This document shows, one piece after another, positions 1-13,884 of a DNA stretch of 64,000 bases. This DNA comes from Cenococcum geophilum 1.58 (Eukaryota > Ascomycota > Dothideomycetes > Gloniales > Gloniaceae). The DNA lies in the NCBI GenBank assembly GCA_001692895.1, contig KV748177.1, positions 3,882,130 to 3,946,129 on the forward strand, written 5' to 3'. The translations under genes were made by a program, and so were the position numbers. Every line of letters begins with the position of its first letter. Positions within the stretch are counted from its first letter, which is position 1. Below the pieces are notes generated by a model. It saw nothing but the letters and a program-made list of their open reading frames with translations, was not told the origin of the DNA and ran no database searches.

Positions 1-3000
1 AGTAGTTCCTTATTATATATCTTATAGTTTAATTTAGTAGGGGTAAGTTTTTAGAAGAGGAAGGCTACTAGGCGCAGCTCGCCGTTTTTATTATATTGCA
101 ATAATACTCCTCCTAGTATATAGTTAGACGAGTTTATTTTAATAATATATTTAAGGTCTGGATTAAAGTAGGTAAGAATTAGAGTAGTTATAAAATAATA
201 TTTTAGGTTATTAAAAGCTTATTTATATTTAGTAGTCTATTTAAATCTTATATTCTTTTTTATTAAGTTTACTAATAGCTAAATAATTTTTAAGAAGTAA
301 TTAATAAATTAATAGTAGAAATTTACGAATCCTAGAAATCCTTAAATATTTTATATACTATTAGGACTTTCCTAGTTTATAATTATAGTAATTTTCTTAG
401 GGTCTATTTTAATTCCGTTGCGGGATATAATTAGGCCTAAGTATATAACTTTAGACGTATAGAACTTATATTTCTTAATATTGTATTATAAGCCCGCGTC
501 TTATAGGCGTTTAAGGACTATTTAAATGTGCTTTTAATACTTAGAAAGCAAAGATAAATAAATTAAGATATTATTAATATACGCGGTAATAAATATATTA
601 AGGAATTCGCGAAGCGTATTGTTAATATATTATTAAAACATACTAGGACCGTTCTTTATACTAAACGGTATTACTAGGTATTTAAAAAGTCCCTATTGTG
701 TACGGAAAGCAGTATACTTTTTATCTCCTTTGTAAATACGGATTTAATTAAAGGTAGTAACTATGTTAAGCTTTATAAAGTATTATACTTTTACTAAGTA
801 GTTAAGCGTTTCTTAAAGTAGAGGAATCGGATATTAGTTTTATATTATAATTATATTTAGGGCTTAATAATTAATATAGAATCTTAAGCCTTCTTTAGGT
901 TTCTTAATAAATAGTATAGGTAAGGCGAATAGTAATTAACTAGGGCAAATAAATCCTTTCTCTAGGTGCTCTTTAAGATATTATTATATTATAAGCAGCT
1001 CTTCTTGCGATATACCGTATAATGGGCTAAACTTTAGCGTTATACTAGGTTTAAGTTCTATCTTAAAATTATACTTATCTTAATATAGGGGTAGTTAGTT
1101 TACGAATTATTTCTTAAACGTATTAATTAGATTGTAATATTCTTTAGGTATAAGAGGTTGGGGGTTAATATATTACTTTAGTTCTAATGCCTTCTTAATA
1201 TCTTTTAGTGTTATAGTAAAGATCTTATAGTCTTATTTTCTTACTAACAAATAAAAGGGTACAGCTTATACTATATAAATTTTAAGGGGTTTTAGTATAT
1301 TATCTTTGCATTCTTTACCGCGATTAGTAGTTATAACTTTATTATATTAGTTTAAGGATTATAGCAAGGGTAATTTATATTATATTAAATTTAAATAGTC
1401 GTATGCATATTTATAGGGTAAGTAGTATTTTAAGTAATAACTTCGGTAGTAGGTTGTACGAAATTTTAGTATTTCTTTAATCTAGCTAATTAAAGGGTTA
1501 TATTATTTTAGCTATCCGTATCTAAGTATTACCTTATAATGCTTTAAGGGTATTATAAATAGGGAAATATATTTAAGGTGTTCGCCTATCTATATCTTTA
1601 TAAAAGCGTAGTATATAAGTTTACCGTATATTAAAGGCTTACTATTAAAGCCTTATAGGCCTTAGGGCTTATTAAGTTTCTTTAAATTTAAGCGTTAAGT
1701 TTTTACGTAGTTTATATTAATAAAGCCTATNCTAGTAGCTCNNCTNTCTATAAGGATTTNNACTTCCTTCNATTTTNTAAGTATTTAAATTTCGCTAAGT
1801 ATATTAAGGGAGTTATATTATATACTAGCGCTAAAACAGCCTAAATACTTATACTCTTCTACTTCTTATCTTAAGGCACGACTTAGCCCTAGGATAATTA
1901 ATTTTTTTTAAATTAACTAAAGGTAAGACGCTTTATAATAACTAAGTATAATTTATAAAATAAGTATAATTTGTGAAATAAGTATAACTTAAGGACTAAG
2001 AGGAGCTACGGCGGACCTTTTTAAAAGGGTAAGTTTAGCAATCCCTTTAAATATATCCCTTTTTTCTATATCTAAAACATTCTCTATTTACGGCTTATAT
2101 TCTTTATTTATTGGTTCCTAAGGGTGTATAGAATTAAGTAGTATTAAAGTCTATAGGGTTATATATAGGGCTTTTAGGTCTTAGAGACAGATCGCGCTTT
2201 AGGGTATATATTAGTTTTATAGAGTTTTAAATGTAAGATATAGTTAGCTTTAGAGAGCGGGTCTACTTATTATATTAGAAGTTTTTATTAATTCGTTAAC
2301 ATATTATAGCAAATTTAGGTAAATCCTTTAGTAGTTCTTTACCTACTAACTATGCTCTAATTTTATCTAAAATAGCTTAATAAAGAGTAGTAACTTTAGC
2401 GGCTTTATTCTAATCTAGTTTACTAATAAGGCCTAAAAATTCTAAAAAGAAGCTAGTAAAGTCTTAGTTCTATTATTATAGGTTTTTAAGTTTAGTAATA
2501 GCTATGTATTTATAGCTAGCGTTATTATATATTTATTTTAATAGAGAGATAAAGATTTTAAAATTAACGAAGGTGCTATTATAGAAGAATGGGTTTATAG
2601 TTTATATAGCGTCTTTACTTAAACGAGACATTCTATAGCTAATCTTACTAACTTTAGTAGGGTATTAGTTATAGTTTATTAAAAGTTTAATATGGAGCTT
2701 AGTTATAAAGGGACGTAGGTTATTTTAATTTCTATTAAATATTAGAGGGTTAGGGAGCTTTTTAGATTTTATAGTAGGTATTAGGTTTGTTATAGATACG
2801 GGTTAAACTGCTATTACTAGTTTAGGGTTTATATTTAATGGGTTAGGTTTATATACAGTTATTTTAATTTCGTTTATAGGTGTTACTATTAGGGTCTTTA
2901 ACGTAAGTACTTTAGCGTTATAGAGTTCTTTATATATTACTTTAATTAATTACTAATACTAAGCTTTTAGTATAGTTTATTACTGGGCTAAGGCATCTAT

Positions 3001-3413
3001 AAAGGACTATTGCATTATAGTTATTTATTCCCTAACTAGGGCTATAATAGTTAACGTGGCGGATTTAAGTTTGTTTACTATTTTAAGGGTATTAGTATTA
3101 ACGCAACGTAATATAAGGGCGCGGAGAGACTTTAGGAAGATTTAAAGAAATAATATAAATTCTATCTAAATCTAAGGGTATATAGCTCTTGGAAAGAATA
3201 TAACGTTATGTAAAGAAGAGAAAGGAATAACAAAAGAATTATATAATTAAATAGTTAGGGGCTTAGTGGTCGATGCGTGCGTATATACACACGCGGTCTT
3301 TAACGGACTTCGGTAATTTAATTAATTTGGCAGATTTTGGTCAAAGCGTCGGAATTTATCTATTGAGTGTTTTACTAAGACATTCCTACTATAACTGGAC
3401 TAGTCTCGTTACA
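1..3413 (-). mobile_element. Ty3/gypsy LTR retrotransposon, family A copy (5' part)
   Basis: Reads right to left and runs off the left edge of the window. It matches the plus-strand element that starts at 29299 through LTR, leader, gag, protease and reverse transcriptase. Parts on the minus strand: 5' LTR 3112-3413, gag about 3090-2050, protease about 1760-1650 (a DSGAT-type active-site stretch, in a zone with several N calls), reverse transcriptase about 1100-130, and the start of RNase H at the edge. It is inserted in element D, whose protease region begins straight after 3413. It is broken, with dozens of RIP-type stops, so an old fossil. Its leader keeps the sequence ACGTTGCGT two bases inside the LTR boundary, which helps to see the priming signal of this family. 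Confidence 0.85.
3112..3413 (-). repeat. 5' LTR of the minus-strand family A copy
   Basis: About 302 bp. It aligns with the LTRs at 29299-29603 and 48607-57149 and shares the GCGTGCGTATATACGCACGC-like palindromic stretch. On the minus strand it begins TGTAACG and its last bases match the end of the A LTR. The bases after it on the plus strand belong to element D. Confidence 0.8.
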
Positions 3414-4320
3414 ATTTTATTAAATACTTTAAATATTACAAACTCTAACTCTTAGGATTATAGTATAACCGTTAACTGCCGCCTATAGCAGAATAATTAA
3501 TAGGTTAATACTTAAGTCTTAATTAATATAGGAGCCAGCGATATAGGATTTATTAATAAGATCTTCGCGTAAAGTAATAGTTTACCCTAACCTCCCTTAA
3601 CTAGTATATTAATATATATAGATTTAATAGTAAACGCACCGTCTTAGGCCGTATTACCTATATAGTATTCCTAAAACTTTAATATCTAAACCATAAAGAA
3701 CTAATTAGACTTTTTATTATTACCCTAAATTACTTAGTAATCCTTAAATAACCCTAGATAAAGCTATATAAGATAACTATTAATTAGGATAACCTTAAGC
3801 TTTTATTTACCGCCTCCTATTATAAGCAGAAGTGCCTTATAACTTACTACTTAGGCCTAAAACCAAATTTAAAAAAATCTACTAAGATCTAAGAATTCCA
3901 CCAAATTCCACTAATATAAGACTTCTACTAATATCTATTAAGGATTCAAAAATTCTACTAAACCCTATAAATAGACCCTAAGTACTATACTACCCCGCGC
4001 TAAGTAAAAGCTTAAGCTTACTATATAAAAGTACTAGAAGGACTAGTACTCTACTATAAAAAGTATACTTAAAGAACACAAACCTAAATTTAATACTAAC
4101 TCTAAATTTAATACTAAACTTAAAGCTAAATAGGAAGCTATATAAGAAACTATAGCTAATCTAAATAACCTTAACACCCTAGATATCCGTATAATTAGAG
4201 CTACCCTACTAGTATAACTTACTAAGAAACCTAAGTATACAATTTTCGCTGTTATAATAGCCGATATTAAGAAGGCCTTAGTACTAAAGAAGTATACCAA
4301 CCCTGCTATAAAGGTACTAG

Positions 4321-4587
4321 TGCGGTGGTGTGATTTGGCCCCTAGATTTAATATCTAGATTAGGCATAGCTTTGGGAGAGCCTAGGCCTTCTATAAGTTA
4401 TATAGATCGGTTTAGAGCCTTTAGAGTCTTCAATAACTCGGATAGGTATAACGGACACACAATACACTCTTTTCTTCTCTTCTTACTAACTGCTTTCCTA
4501 TAGATTTTTACTGACTAACTATGACCGGCCGACCAACCTGACAGCACTGTAACTTCCTATCTAAGAGGGACCGCGTACACCACTACA
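4321..4587. mobile_element. Short TG...CA element H1 (solo LTR or MITE)
   Basis: About 267 bp, flanked on both sides by CTAG. Removing it restores the coding register of element D. Ends are near-inverted: TGCGGTGGTGT against TGTAGTGGTGT read from the other side. It shares the stretch TTACTGACTAACTA-like repeats and a CACTGTAACTTCCTATCT-type block with the element at 39469-39721, so the two are one family. It could be a solo LTR with a 4-bp duplication or a small inverted-repeat element. Confidence 0.65.
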
Positions 4588-5933
4588 CTAGTAGAGTATT
4601 ATTACTACCTAGATATATTTTTATAAAAGAAAGCTAATAAGCTACTAAAATACCAACTATATAATTATAAGATTATACTTAAAAAAGGAAAGTAGCCTAG
4701 ATTTAGACCCCTATACAGGATATCCTAAAATAAACTCTAAGTATTATAAAAGTATTTAGATAAGAACCTAAGTAAAGAATTTATTAAAGTAAGCTTATCG
4801 CCTATAGCCGTACTAGTAATCTTCGTTAAGAAACTTAACGGCGGTTTATACTTCTATATAGAATACTAAGCTCTTAACGCCGTTACTATTAAAAACTAAT
4901 ATCTAATCCCATTAATATAAGGGACGCTAAACTAACTAAGTAAGGCTCGCTACTATATAAAGCTTAATATTATCTCTATATTTAACCGTCTCTATATAGC
5001 AAAAGAAAATAAATAGCTTACTATATTTCGTACTTAGTATAAATTATTTAAATACTTAGTAACGCTATTTAGCCTTATAAATGCCCTAAGCTCGTTCTAA
5101 TATTATATAAATAACACCCTATATTCCTACCTAGACATTTTCTATACCGCTTATATTAATAATATCTTAATATATAGTAATAACCTAACTAAATACTAAA
5201 AATATATTAACCTTATTTTATAAGCCTTACACGGAGCTAGTCTATAATTAAACGTAGATAAATACAAGTTCTATAAAATGGAAGTCCTATACCTTAGACT
5301 TTTTATCTCTATAAACGGCATATAAATAGACTTAAAGAAAATTAAAGCAATTATAAACTAGTAAAAACCTAAGAACGTTAAGAATATAAGAGTCTTTATA
5401 GGATTTACTAATTTCTACTAACGGTTTATTAATAACTTCTTTGCTCTAGTTTTACCTTTTATAGCTTTAACTTAAAAGGACAAAGCCTTTATCTTTAATA
5501 AGGAATATAAGAAGGCCTTTACCTATCTAAAGGTTATATTTACTACTACGCTAGTACTCTAATACTTTAACCTAAACTAAATAAGTGTTATAGAAGCCAA
5601 CTTGTCTAACTATAGTATTAAAGGTATCCTATCTTAATATAATAAGGATAAAGTATTATACCCTATAGTATACTTCTTAAAATAACTAAGCCTAGTTAAA
5701 TATAACTACGAGATCTACGATAAGGAATTATTAGCTATTAAAGATATTTCAAATAATGGCGACCTAAACTAGAAGGCGCTAGATTTCTAATTAAGGTCCT
5801 TAGCAACTATAAGAACCTATAGTACTTTATAACTATAAAATAGCTAAGCTACTATTAGGCCCACTAGTTAGAATACTTATCTTATTATTAATTCTTAATT
5901 ATATACCGCTTAGGCGTTTAAGGCTAAAAGCCT

Positions 5934-6358
5934 TGTTACGGACGCTTTAAGTACAATGTTACAACTACTTGGAGAAGAGACGGAAGAAGCTAGTTAGTTG
6001 ATTTAGGCACGGTCTAGAATGGAGCCGATAGAACTATGTGATGAGGAATGGTAACTAAGGACACATAATATGCTACGTATTGAATAAGAGGAACGAGAGG
6101 AACTTACGTACCTTACGTATAAGACGTATATTACGTATAAGAAGGATTTTATAGGAGTACGGTTATGTATTTAAGGACCCTTAGTCCCTACCTAGATAGT
6201 TCCTTCTTTATAGTAATTCTTAGAATATAATTAGAGTTAATTTATTAGGCAACTACTCCACTAGTTGTTATTACGTTCTTAACTCTTATACTTGTATTTC
6301 CTATATACCTAGCCTAATAATAAGCCTATCGTAGTTCTTGCTATAAGGTTCCGTTATA
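5934..6358 (+). repeat. 5' LTR of element E
   Basis: It starts TGTTACGGACGC and ends CCGTTATA. It matches 13460-13884 over its full length and 17763-18188. The leader that follows (TAATTACTACCTAGTTATAG) is neither a TGG-type primer site nor complementary to the LTR, so the priming mode of this family is unclear to me. Confidence 0.9.
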
Positions 6359-7499
6359 TAATTACTACCTAGTTATAGTATTAATATAAGAAGTTGAATA
6401 ATATGCCACTAAAAGCAGCCACCACAACGCTATTAACGGCAGCAACTACTTTAAGGATAGGAGGTGATACTAGTATGGCAGATACTGACTTATAGTAACC
6501 TATGACGGTTAGACAGCTATAGGAAATAGTTAACTAGCTAATAGCTAATAATATAGTATTGGAAGAAAGACTTAATGGGATAGGAGCAGTAAAGATTAAG
6601 CTACTATTAATTAAGAGATTTATAGGAGAGAGGTTAAAGCTTAAAGGATTCCTTATATAAATGTACTTTAAGGTCTTATAGGAGGGAGCAAAGTTACCTA
6701 CACCTGTAGATCGGATAGCCTATGCAGGACTATTCTTATTAGGAAAAGCACTTAAGTAGTTTAAACCTTACCTTATAGAGATATAGGCAAATAGAATAAC
6801 GACTACTAACTAAGATATGTAATTTATATTCTTAAGTTAGGAAGGATTTATAGAACGACTTACGTAGATATTTAGAGACCTAAAAGAAACAACTATAGCG
6901 GAAAGAAAACTCCAGAACCTTGTATAACGAACTTTAGCAATTAAGTATATAATATAGTTCTAGACGCTAGCAATATAAGTAGAGTAGAATAATAGGGCGC
7001 TTATGGCATAGTATAAATAGGGACTTAAGGCTAAAGTCTAGGATATAATTATTCTAATAGAAGATACGGACACCCTAAGGGAACTAATAGATTAGGCGAT
7101 TAAGATTAATAATTAGATCTACTAAAGGGAATAGGCTAAGAAAGGCTAGAATAGAGTTCTATAGTTGTATAAGGCGTAGAATACGTAATAATAAAAGCTA
7201 AGTTAGAAACTATAGTATAGCGTAAAGCTAATAGACCTAAGTGGTACTAAAGAAGCCTATAAGAGATAAAGTAAACTATAGAAACCTAGAGGATAAGGAT
7301 TAAGTAATTAAAGGTCTAAGGAGCAAAGGCTAAATTAGGGATCTTAATAGCAGAAGATATTTAGGCGAACTCTATAGCAAGAGAAATAGTTTAAAGAAGG
7401 AGCTTATATAAATTGCGGAAAACAGGGTTATTATGTTAGAGACTATAGAAGTAGGTAGAGTTACTATACAGTAAAGGGTATAAGACTAGTAGACGATAT

Positions 7500-9460
7500 A
7501 TACGTATAGAGGGATGATAATATACTGCGAGGAACAAAAGAATATTTAATTAAAAGTTTTGCGTTTTGTTATAACAACATATACTAAATTTATAAGGACG
7601 CTAAGTATAGCGTAAGCTATTGGCTATAAGAGCTAGCACCTATAGGATATAGAGGAACCAATAAACCAGTTCGCAGATTAGATATTAAGGATAATAAATT
7701 TAACCTAAGCGAAATATTCTATAATAATAAGGCAATAAGGGCCGCTTACTAGGAGCGAGTAGACCTTAGAGATGTTATACTAGAGGTAGAGGATAATTCC
7801 ACTATAGAATAAGGAATATTAGTAGGGATTAAAACCCCACTAGATATAATGTCTATCGCTTTATAAGATATAAGAGAAGTAGAATAGTAAACCACTTTGG
7901 CACTTAATAAAGGTAAAAGGCTAAAGGCTTAAGATTCTTAAGACGAGATAAGAGACGACTAAGATTCTTAAGATAAGATAAGGCATACCCTAGGACCTAT
8001 AACGGACGAAAACTGATAAAGCAGGGCAGTAGCTTAGTTTAGAAATATATAAATAAGCTTGGGATAAAGTTTCCTATAGATATAAGACTCTTAAGACGAA
8101 ATAAGTAAGATTTAAAACTCTTAAGATAAGATAAGAACACTATGGACCCCTAGTTAGACTAAGGCGGGAGCTAAGCTTAAGTTAAAAGCAAGCTTAGGAT
8201 TAAAGAATCTAAGGGACTAAGATTTTAGAGTATAAATAAGGGCACTTATAGATAAAAGGTAAGGAGCTTCTTTATAGATTAGAAAATCTATAATATAAAT
8301 AGCAGTTAAACTGGGAGACAGATATATAGACCTAGAAGACTTACTAGGGGAACGTAGTATTTAGCCTAAAGATTAAAAGTTTAATACTAGGATTAAGAAG
8401 TAAGATAACTTTAAGGATTAGAGCGCAAGGCGTAAACTAAAAGAAACTATAGAAGAGTTTAGGTAAAGAATTATCGTATAGCAAGAACAGAAACTAGATA
8501 AGAGATCTAGCATATTAGGACGTATAAAGGATAGAACACTAGTATAAAGAATTACTAATAGGCCGAGAGCAGGTATACTAAGAGCTAAGTGGCTTATTAA
8601 ACTAGAAAGTAAAGAGGATCTAGGGATTCTAACTAGGTTTAAAAAACAATATATAAAGAGCTATTATAATATAGTAATAAGAAGATACTTCCTTACGGAT
8701 AGACCGTATATACTCTAGTAGCTATACTAAAAGTGGTATAGGCAAAGGCATAATAATAAGTAGGAAGATTTTTATATGTGGTTAAATAAAAAAGTTATCT
8801 AGGACTACCTAATTATAGAAAAGGCTATAACGCATATTAAAGGAGCCTTAATTATAACGTTAAAGGATCTAAAGGAACGTTTAGAGGACTAGAGAAGCGA
8901 GAGACGTATCTTAGTACCTGTAAATAAAGTCGTAACGTTTAAATCAGCATAATAAAGGTTTAAACTTAGGAATAAAAACGAGCTAAGAGTTAACCTAAAG
9001 CACCTAGCACACTATATATTATTATGGATTATATACATAGATAATATATATAAAATGCATAAGAATCCGAAGGAAAAGAATTGGAAATACCTTATAAGAA
9101 TATACTAGATAACGGACAAGTAATAGTATAGGAATGCTAAATATATATATAGATGGCATCTAGCAGAGGTCTAAGAGGAAGGAAGCGTAGTACTTTAACT
9201 AGGAAGATTCCTTATAGAAGAATACTTAGACGGATAATAGTAGTAGGAATGCCTAGAAAATATATATCTATGGTATATTAAAGATAAAAAGCGAACTAGG
9301 TATTGGCTAAAGAGTAAGCTAAGTGTATTAGGATTAAGCAGCTAATAGTTAAGAAAAGTAGAGGCCTACGGGACTAGAGGGAGCTAGTAGTAGAGCCTTA
9401 GACCCTTAAAGGAATTTAAGGACGACACCTAAATTTATAAATTAATTAGTAAGATTAGTA
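7500..9460 (+). other. Long extra coding segment between zinc knuckle and protease of E
   Basis: In most Ty3/gypsy elements the protease follows the Gag zinc knuckle within a few hundred bases. Here about 1.95 kb of coding-like sequence lies between them. The segment is rich in charged residues and holds repeats of the type DSQDEI / DSQDKI near 7930-8130. The fragment at 15884-16836 carries the same segment on the other strand, so it belongs to the family and is not a later insertion. I do not recognise a domain in it. Confidence 0.55.
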
Positions 9461-12400
9461 GTTTAAAGCGCTAATAGATAGTGGAGTAACGTAAAACTAT
9501 ATCTTACTAGCAATAGTTAAGAGAATAGGACTACCTTATAGATAAAAGGAGTAACCTTATCTATTAGTTACAATTTTAGGGGATTTAATAACCTATAGAG
9601 GAGGGATTATTAATCTTAAAACAGGACCTATTTAGATAACTATTAAAGGAAGATAAATTAAGATGTTTTTTAATATCCTACTATTAGGACGGGATAAGGT
9701 AGTATTAGGTATACCTTAGTTATAGGAATATAATCTAAGGATTAATTGGATTACAGGTTAGGTTAATATTAAAGATACTTAATGCCGTAAGATATAATAA
9801 TAAGCTAAGTTGGTATAGTATTAAGTAGGAGCAACCTATAAAAAAATAGAAAAAGGACTAAGTTATATACTAAAGAGATATTATAAGTATAGCAAAAAAC
9901 TATAGTTATCGGAAAGTAAAAAGCTATTAGAATATATAGTATAGGACTATAAGATAGAATTAGAACTAGGGATAAGTCTAAAGTTCTTTCTAATCTATAA
10001 GCTTACTAAAGAAGAAGGTAGAGCGCTAAAAGAGTTTATCTAGGAAAATCTATAAAAGGGATATATTAGACCATCGCAATTATTAGCGGGTTATCCAGTA
10101 CTATTTATACTAAAGAAAAATGGTAAACTAAGGCTGTGTATTAACTATAGACAGTTAAATAGTATTACTAGGAAGGATAGGTATTCTTTACCCTTAATTA
10201 GCGAAATCTAAGATAGGATAGGTAATACGCAAATCTTTATAAAGATAGATCTAAGATGGGCGTACTATTAAATTAGGATTAAGGAAGGCGATAAATAGAA
10301 GGTAGCCTTTAGGTTAAAGAAAGGACTATACAAACTATTAGTTATATAATTTAGGCTTATAAACGCACCAGCAATGTTCCAAAAACGTATTAATAATGTA
10401 TTAGGAGAATACTTAGATAAATTTATTATGGTATATCTTAACGATATTATTATCTACTTAATGACTAAGAAAGAATATGGGGAATACGTTAAATGGGTCT
10501 TAAAGAGACTATAGGAAGAATAGATGCTAGTAGCAATTAAGAAATGTGAGTTCTTTACTAGGAAGACCAATTTTATTAGATTTATTATTAAACTAGGCCA
10601 ATTTAGCATAGATCTAAAAAAGATTAAGGCTATAGTAAATTAGCAGGAACTAGAGAACATTATATAGTTAAGATCGTTTTTAGGGTTTTGTAATTACTGC
10701 AGAAGGTTTATAGCATAGTAGTTAAAGGATATTAAGCCATTTACGCGGTTAATAAAGAAAGAAGAACTATAGGCATAGGGAGAGGAGTAAAAAAAACTCT
10801 TTAAGAAAGTTAAAGAGTTGTTTACCTAGGAGCCAGTTCTTAAAATCTATTAACTAGGACTAGAGACGGTTGTAGAGATAGATATATTAGACTATATACT
10901 AGGGGCGTGCTTTATATAAAGGCATTAAGATAGATAGCACCTAGTAGTATACTATAGTTGGAAGATAACACTACTAGAGCTAAACTATAACATCTATAAT
11001 AAGGAGTTATTAGGTATAGTTATAGTATTAAAGAAATAGAGGGTATTCTTATAAGGCATAGAGAAACTATTTGTGGTTAAGATGGATTATAAGAACCTAA
11101 TAGGATTTTTAACAACAAAGGAACTTAACTAAAGATAGGTTAGATGGGTAGAGATACTTGCGGAATACTATTTTAAGATTTAGTATACTAAAGGTACAGA
11201 TAATACACGGGTAGATGCTCTAAGCTGTAAAGCTAAACTATAAAATAAGGAAAAGCCATTGGGGGCTTTATTGCGAAAAGATATAGATAGATTAATTAGG
11301 TATAATTATCCGAAAATTATAGTAACTTAAGAAGATAATAAACTAGAGAAAGTCTATAAGATACCAGAAAGCTTTTAGGTATAAAGAATTCTAGAAGTAT
11401 AGCTAGAAGATTTATAGACGGATATATACGAAAATTAAGAAGTAAAGTATATCCTAAGAAGTATAGCAAAGCAGTTTATAGAAGACTTTAATAAGGGACT
11501 AACTTAAGAACATAATAGGGCTACGGGCTTAGTGTCGAGACTCTAAAAGGAATACATTATTAATAAAATTTAGAAAATAGCTAGAAAAGTTATAAAGGAA
11601 TATCTAGATTGCTAAAGGAATAAACTAATAAGGCATAAGCTATATAGAGGGCTACAACCTATTAAAATACTAGAGAGACTATAGGAGGTTATATTATGGG
11701 ACTTTATTATTAAGTTACTAAAATTAAAGGACCCTATTACCGGATAAGATTATAACGCGATCTTAATAATAGTGGATAAGCTTATAAAGTAGGGATACTT
11801 TATAGTATATATAGAAGAAATCTCAGCAGAAGATATCGCTAGAATCTACGTTAAAGAAGTATTTATAAGATATAGAGCACTAAGTAAGATTATATTGGAT
11901 AGAGATCTAAGATTTATAGTAGTATTTTAGGAAGTGTTCTTAGCGGAGCAAGGAGTTTAAGCAGCAACTTCTACTATATATTATCTACAAACAGACGGTT
12001 AAACGGAAAGATTAAACTAGATACTAGAATAATATCTAAGGCATTATATTAATTATGTACAGAATAATTAGGTATCGCTATTACTAGTTATATAATTTGC
12101 GTATAATGCAACACCTTAAGAAGAAATAGGCATATTACTATTTAAGGCAAATTATAGATATAAGCTAAGAATATTATTGTTACTATAGCAAGTAAAGAAA
12201 ACGAGTAGTATAGCTAAAGAAAGAATAAAGGATTTAATAAATCTTTATATAGACCTTATAGAGACAGCTAAGGTAGTATAGCAGAGAATAAAAAGGTACT
12301 ATAATGCTAAGAGATCTAAGGGACTAGATCTTAAGGAGGGAGATAAAGTATAGCTACTATATAAAAATTTTAAGAGTTAATAACTAAGTAAGAAATTGGA

Positions 12401-12779
12401 CTATGTTAGACTAAGACCTTTTAAAATTATATAGAGGATTTTACTAGTTACGTTTAAGTTAAACCTACTAGCCAAAATAAAGATCTACCCTATATAGCAT
12501 ATTATAATACTAGAGCCAGTATATAGGAATATTAAGCCACCGGTCTATAAAGCAGATACGTATAGAGGATAAGAAGAAGACAAATGGCAAGTTTTGAAGA
12601 TTGTTAATTATAAGGACATTAATAATAAAATATAGTATAAGGTTAAGTGGATAGGCTATACTAAGACTACTTAGGAGCCACTAGAGAATTTAAAGAACGC
12701 TATAGGAAAGGTATAGGAGTATTAGAAGAGATTAGGTTAGGCAGTATTAATAAAGAAGAATCGCTAAAGAATAAGTTAC

Positions 12780-13440
12780 CTAAGGGGGACCTAAGAAGAG
12801 TAGTTACTAAACTACTTAGATCTGTTTCTTTTTCTATTAGAGGAGAATCCGTTCTTTTATTACCTAGTTCCTGTAGACCTTATTTTATAAGTTTTTACTT
12901 TTTAAAATAAACCTTCTTACGAACCTTCTTAAGACAAAGTAGATAAGCAGACGCCGCAATTTAAGTATTTAGGGCCTTCTGTTCCGCGTTACGGGAACGT
13001 TCCAACTTAGCAAGGGCTTATAATAGTTTACTATCTAGCCGCGCAGCAGTAGATTAAATATAAGATTCTAAAATAAATTAATTAGGGAACTAGATAACTA
13101 TTAAGAGTAATAGGTCGCGTATATTTAGTATTAGAAGTAGAGCGAACGTTATAGGACGAATAAATATTCGCTTTAGTATACTTTAAGTAAGAGGACGGTT
13201 GTTATAAAGATGGGTTTGCTAACGTAATATAAACTAACCCCTCTTTTAAATAATAAGAATATAGAGACGGTATAATCTCACTAAAAGATAATATTGCAGT
13301 AATAGTATAGGCACGACGTTGGGCGTATAAAGAAGAAATTGCTTTAGGTATAATAAGCAATAATATTAACTAAATTAATTAGACGGATATTATACCTCTA
13401 GTAAATAACTTAGAGATGTTTTAAATCTTTAAGGATAAAG
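12780..13440 (-). other. Possible antisense reading frame before the 3' LTR of E
   Basis: Between the chromodomain and the purine tract, the plus strand shows no pol domain. The minus strand has a longer coding-like frame from about 13400 down to about 12830, with stops only of the TAA/TAG kind that RIP produces elsewhere. I cannot name the product. It may be an antisense gene carried by the element or a chance frame in AT-rich sequence. Confidence 0.3.
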
Positions 13441-13459
13441 ATAAAGAGGAGGGAGATGG

Positions 13460-13884
13460 TGTTACGGACGCTTTAAGTATAATATTATAACTACTTAGAG
13501 AAGAGACGGAAGAAGCTAGTTAGTTAATTTAGGCATAGTCTAGGATAGAGCCAATAGAACTATATAACGAGGAATAGTAACTAAGGTTATATAATATGCT
13601 ACGTATTAAATAAGAGAAATAAGAGGAACTTATATACCTTATATATAAGACGTATATTATATATAAGAAGGATTTTATAGGAGTACGGTTATGTATTTAA
13701 GGACCCTTAATCCCTACCTAGATAGTTCCTTCTTTGTAGTGATTCTTAGAATATAATTAGAGTTAATCTATTAGGCAACTACTCCACCAGTTGTTATTAC
13801 GTTCTTGACTTTTGTACTTGCATTTCCTACACACCTAGCCTAATAACGAGCCTATCGTAGTTCTTGCTATAAGGTTCCGTTATA
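13460..13884 (+). repeat. 3' LTR of element E
   Basis: It directly follows the purine-rich tract at about 13442-13459 and is followed by the target duplication AGCCT. Same length as the 5' LTR. Differences between the two are mainly transitions of the RIP type. Confidence 0.9.

Larger units (their letters stand above)
5934..13884 (+). mobile_element. Complete Ty3/gypsy chromovirus E with both LTRs
   Basis: A 7951-bp element with two 425-bp LTRs and the 5-bp target duplication AGCCT (5929-5933 and 13885-13889) inside the RNase H region of D. Parts in order: LTR 5934-6358; gag about 6400-7500 with a CCHC zinc knuckle about 7405-7460; a long extra segment to about 9460; protease about 9470-9740; reverse transcriptase about 10050-10650; RNase H about 10860-11240; integrase about 11590-12200; a clear C-terminal chromodomain about 12590-12740; an unusual region 12780-13440; the purine tract AAAGAGGAGGGAGATGG; LTR 13460-13884. 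It is structurally whole but broken by dozens of RIP-type stops. The chromodomain makes it a chromovirus. Family copies recur at 15884 and 17763. Confidence 0.92.

Noticed and set aside
1731-1781. Clusters of N calls (also 32902, 33148-33198, 49967-50017)
   Set aside because: These look like low-quality or collapsed bases in repeats, not a biological signal; they limit reading of the protease of the first A copy and of parts of C and B.
4043-4300. Minus-strand open frame of 85 codons with hydrophobic residues
   Set aside because: Antisense to the pol region of element D; the hydrophobicity comes from TA-rich composition.
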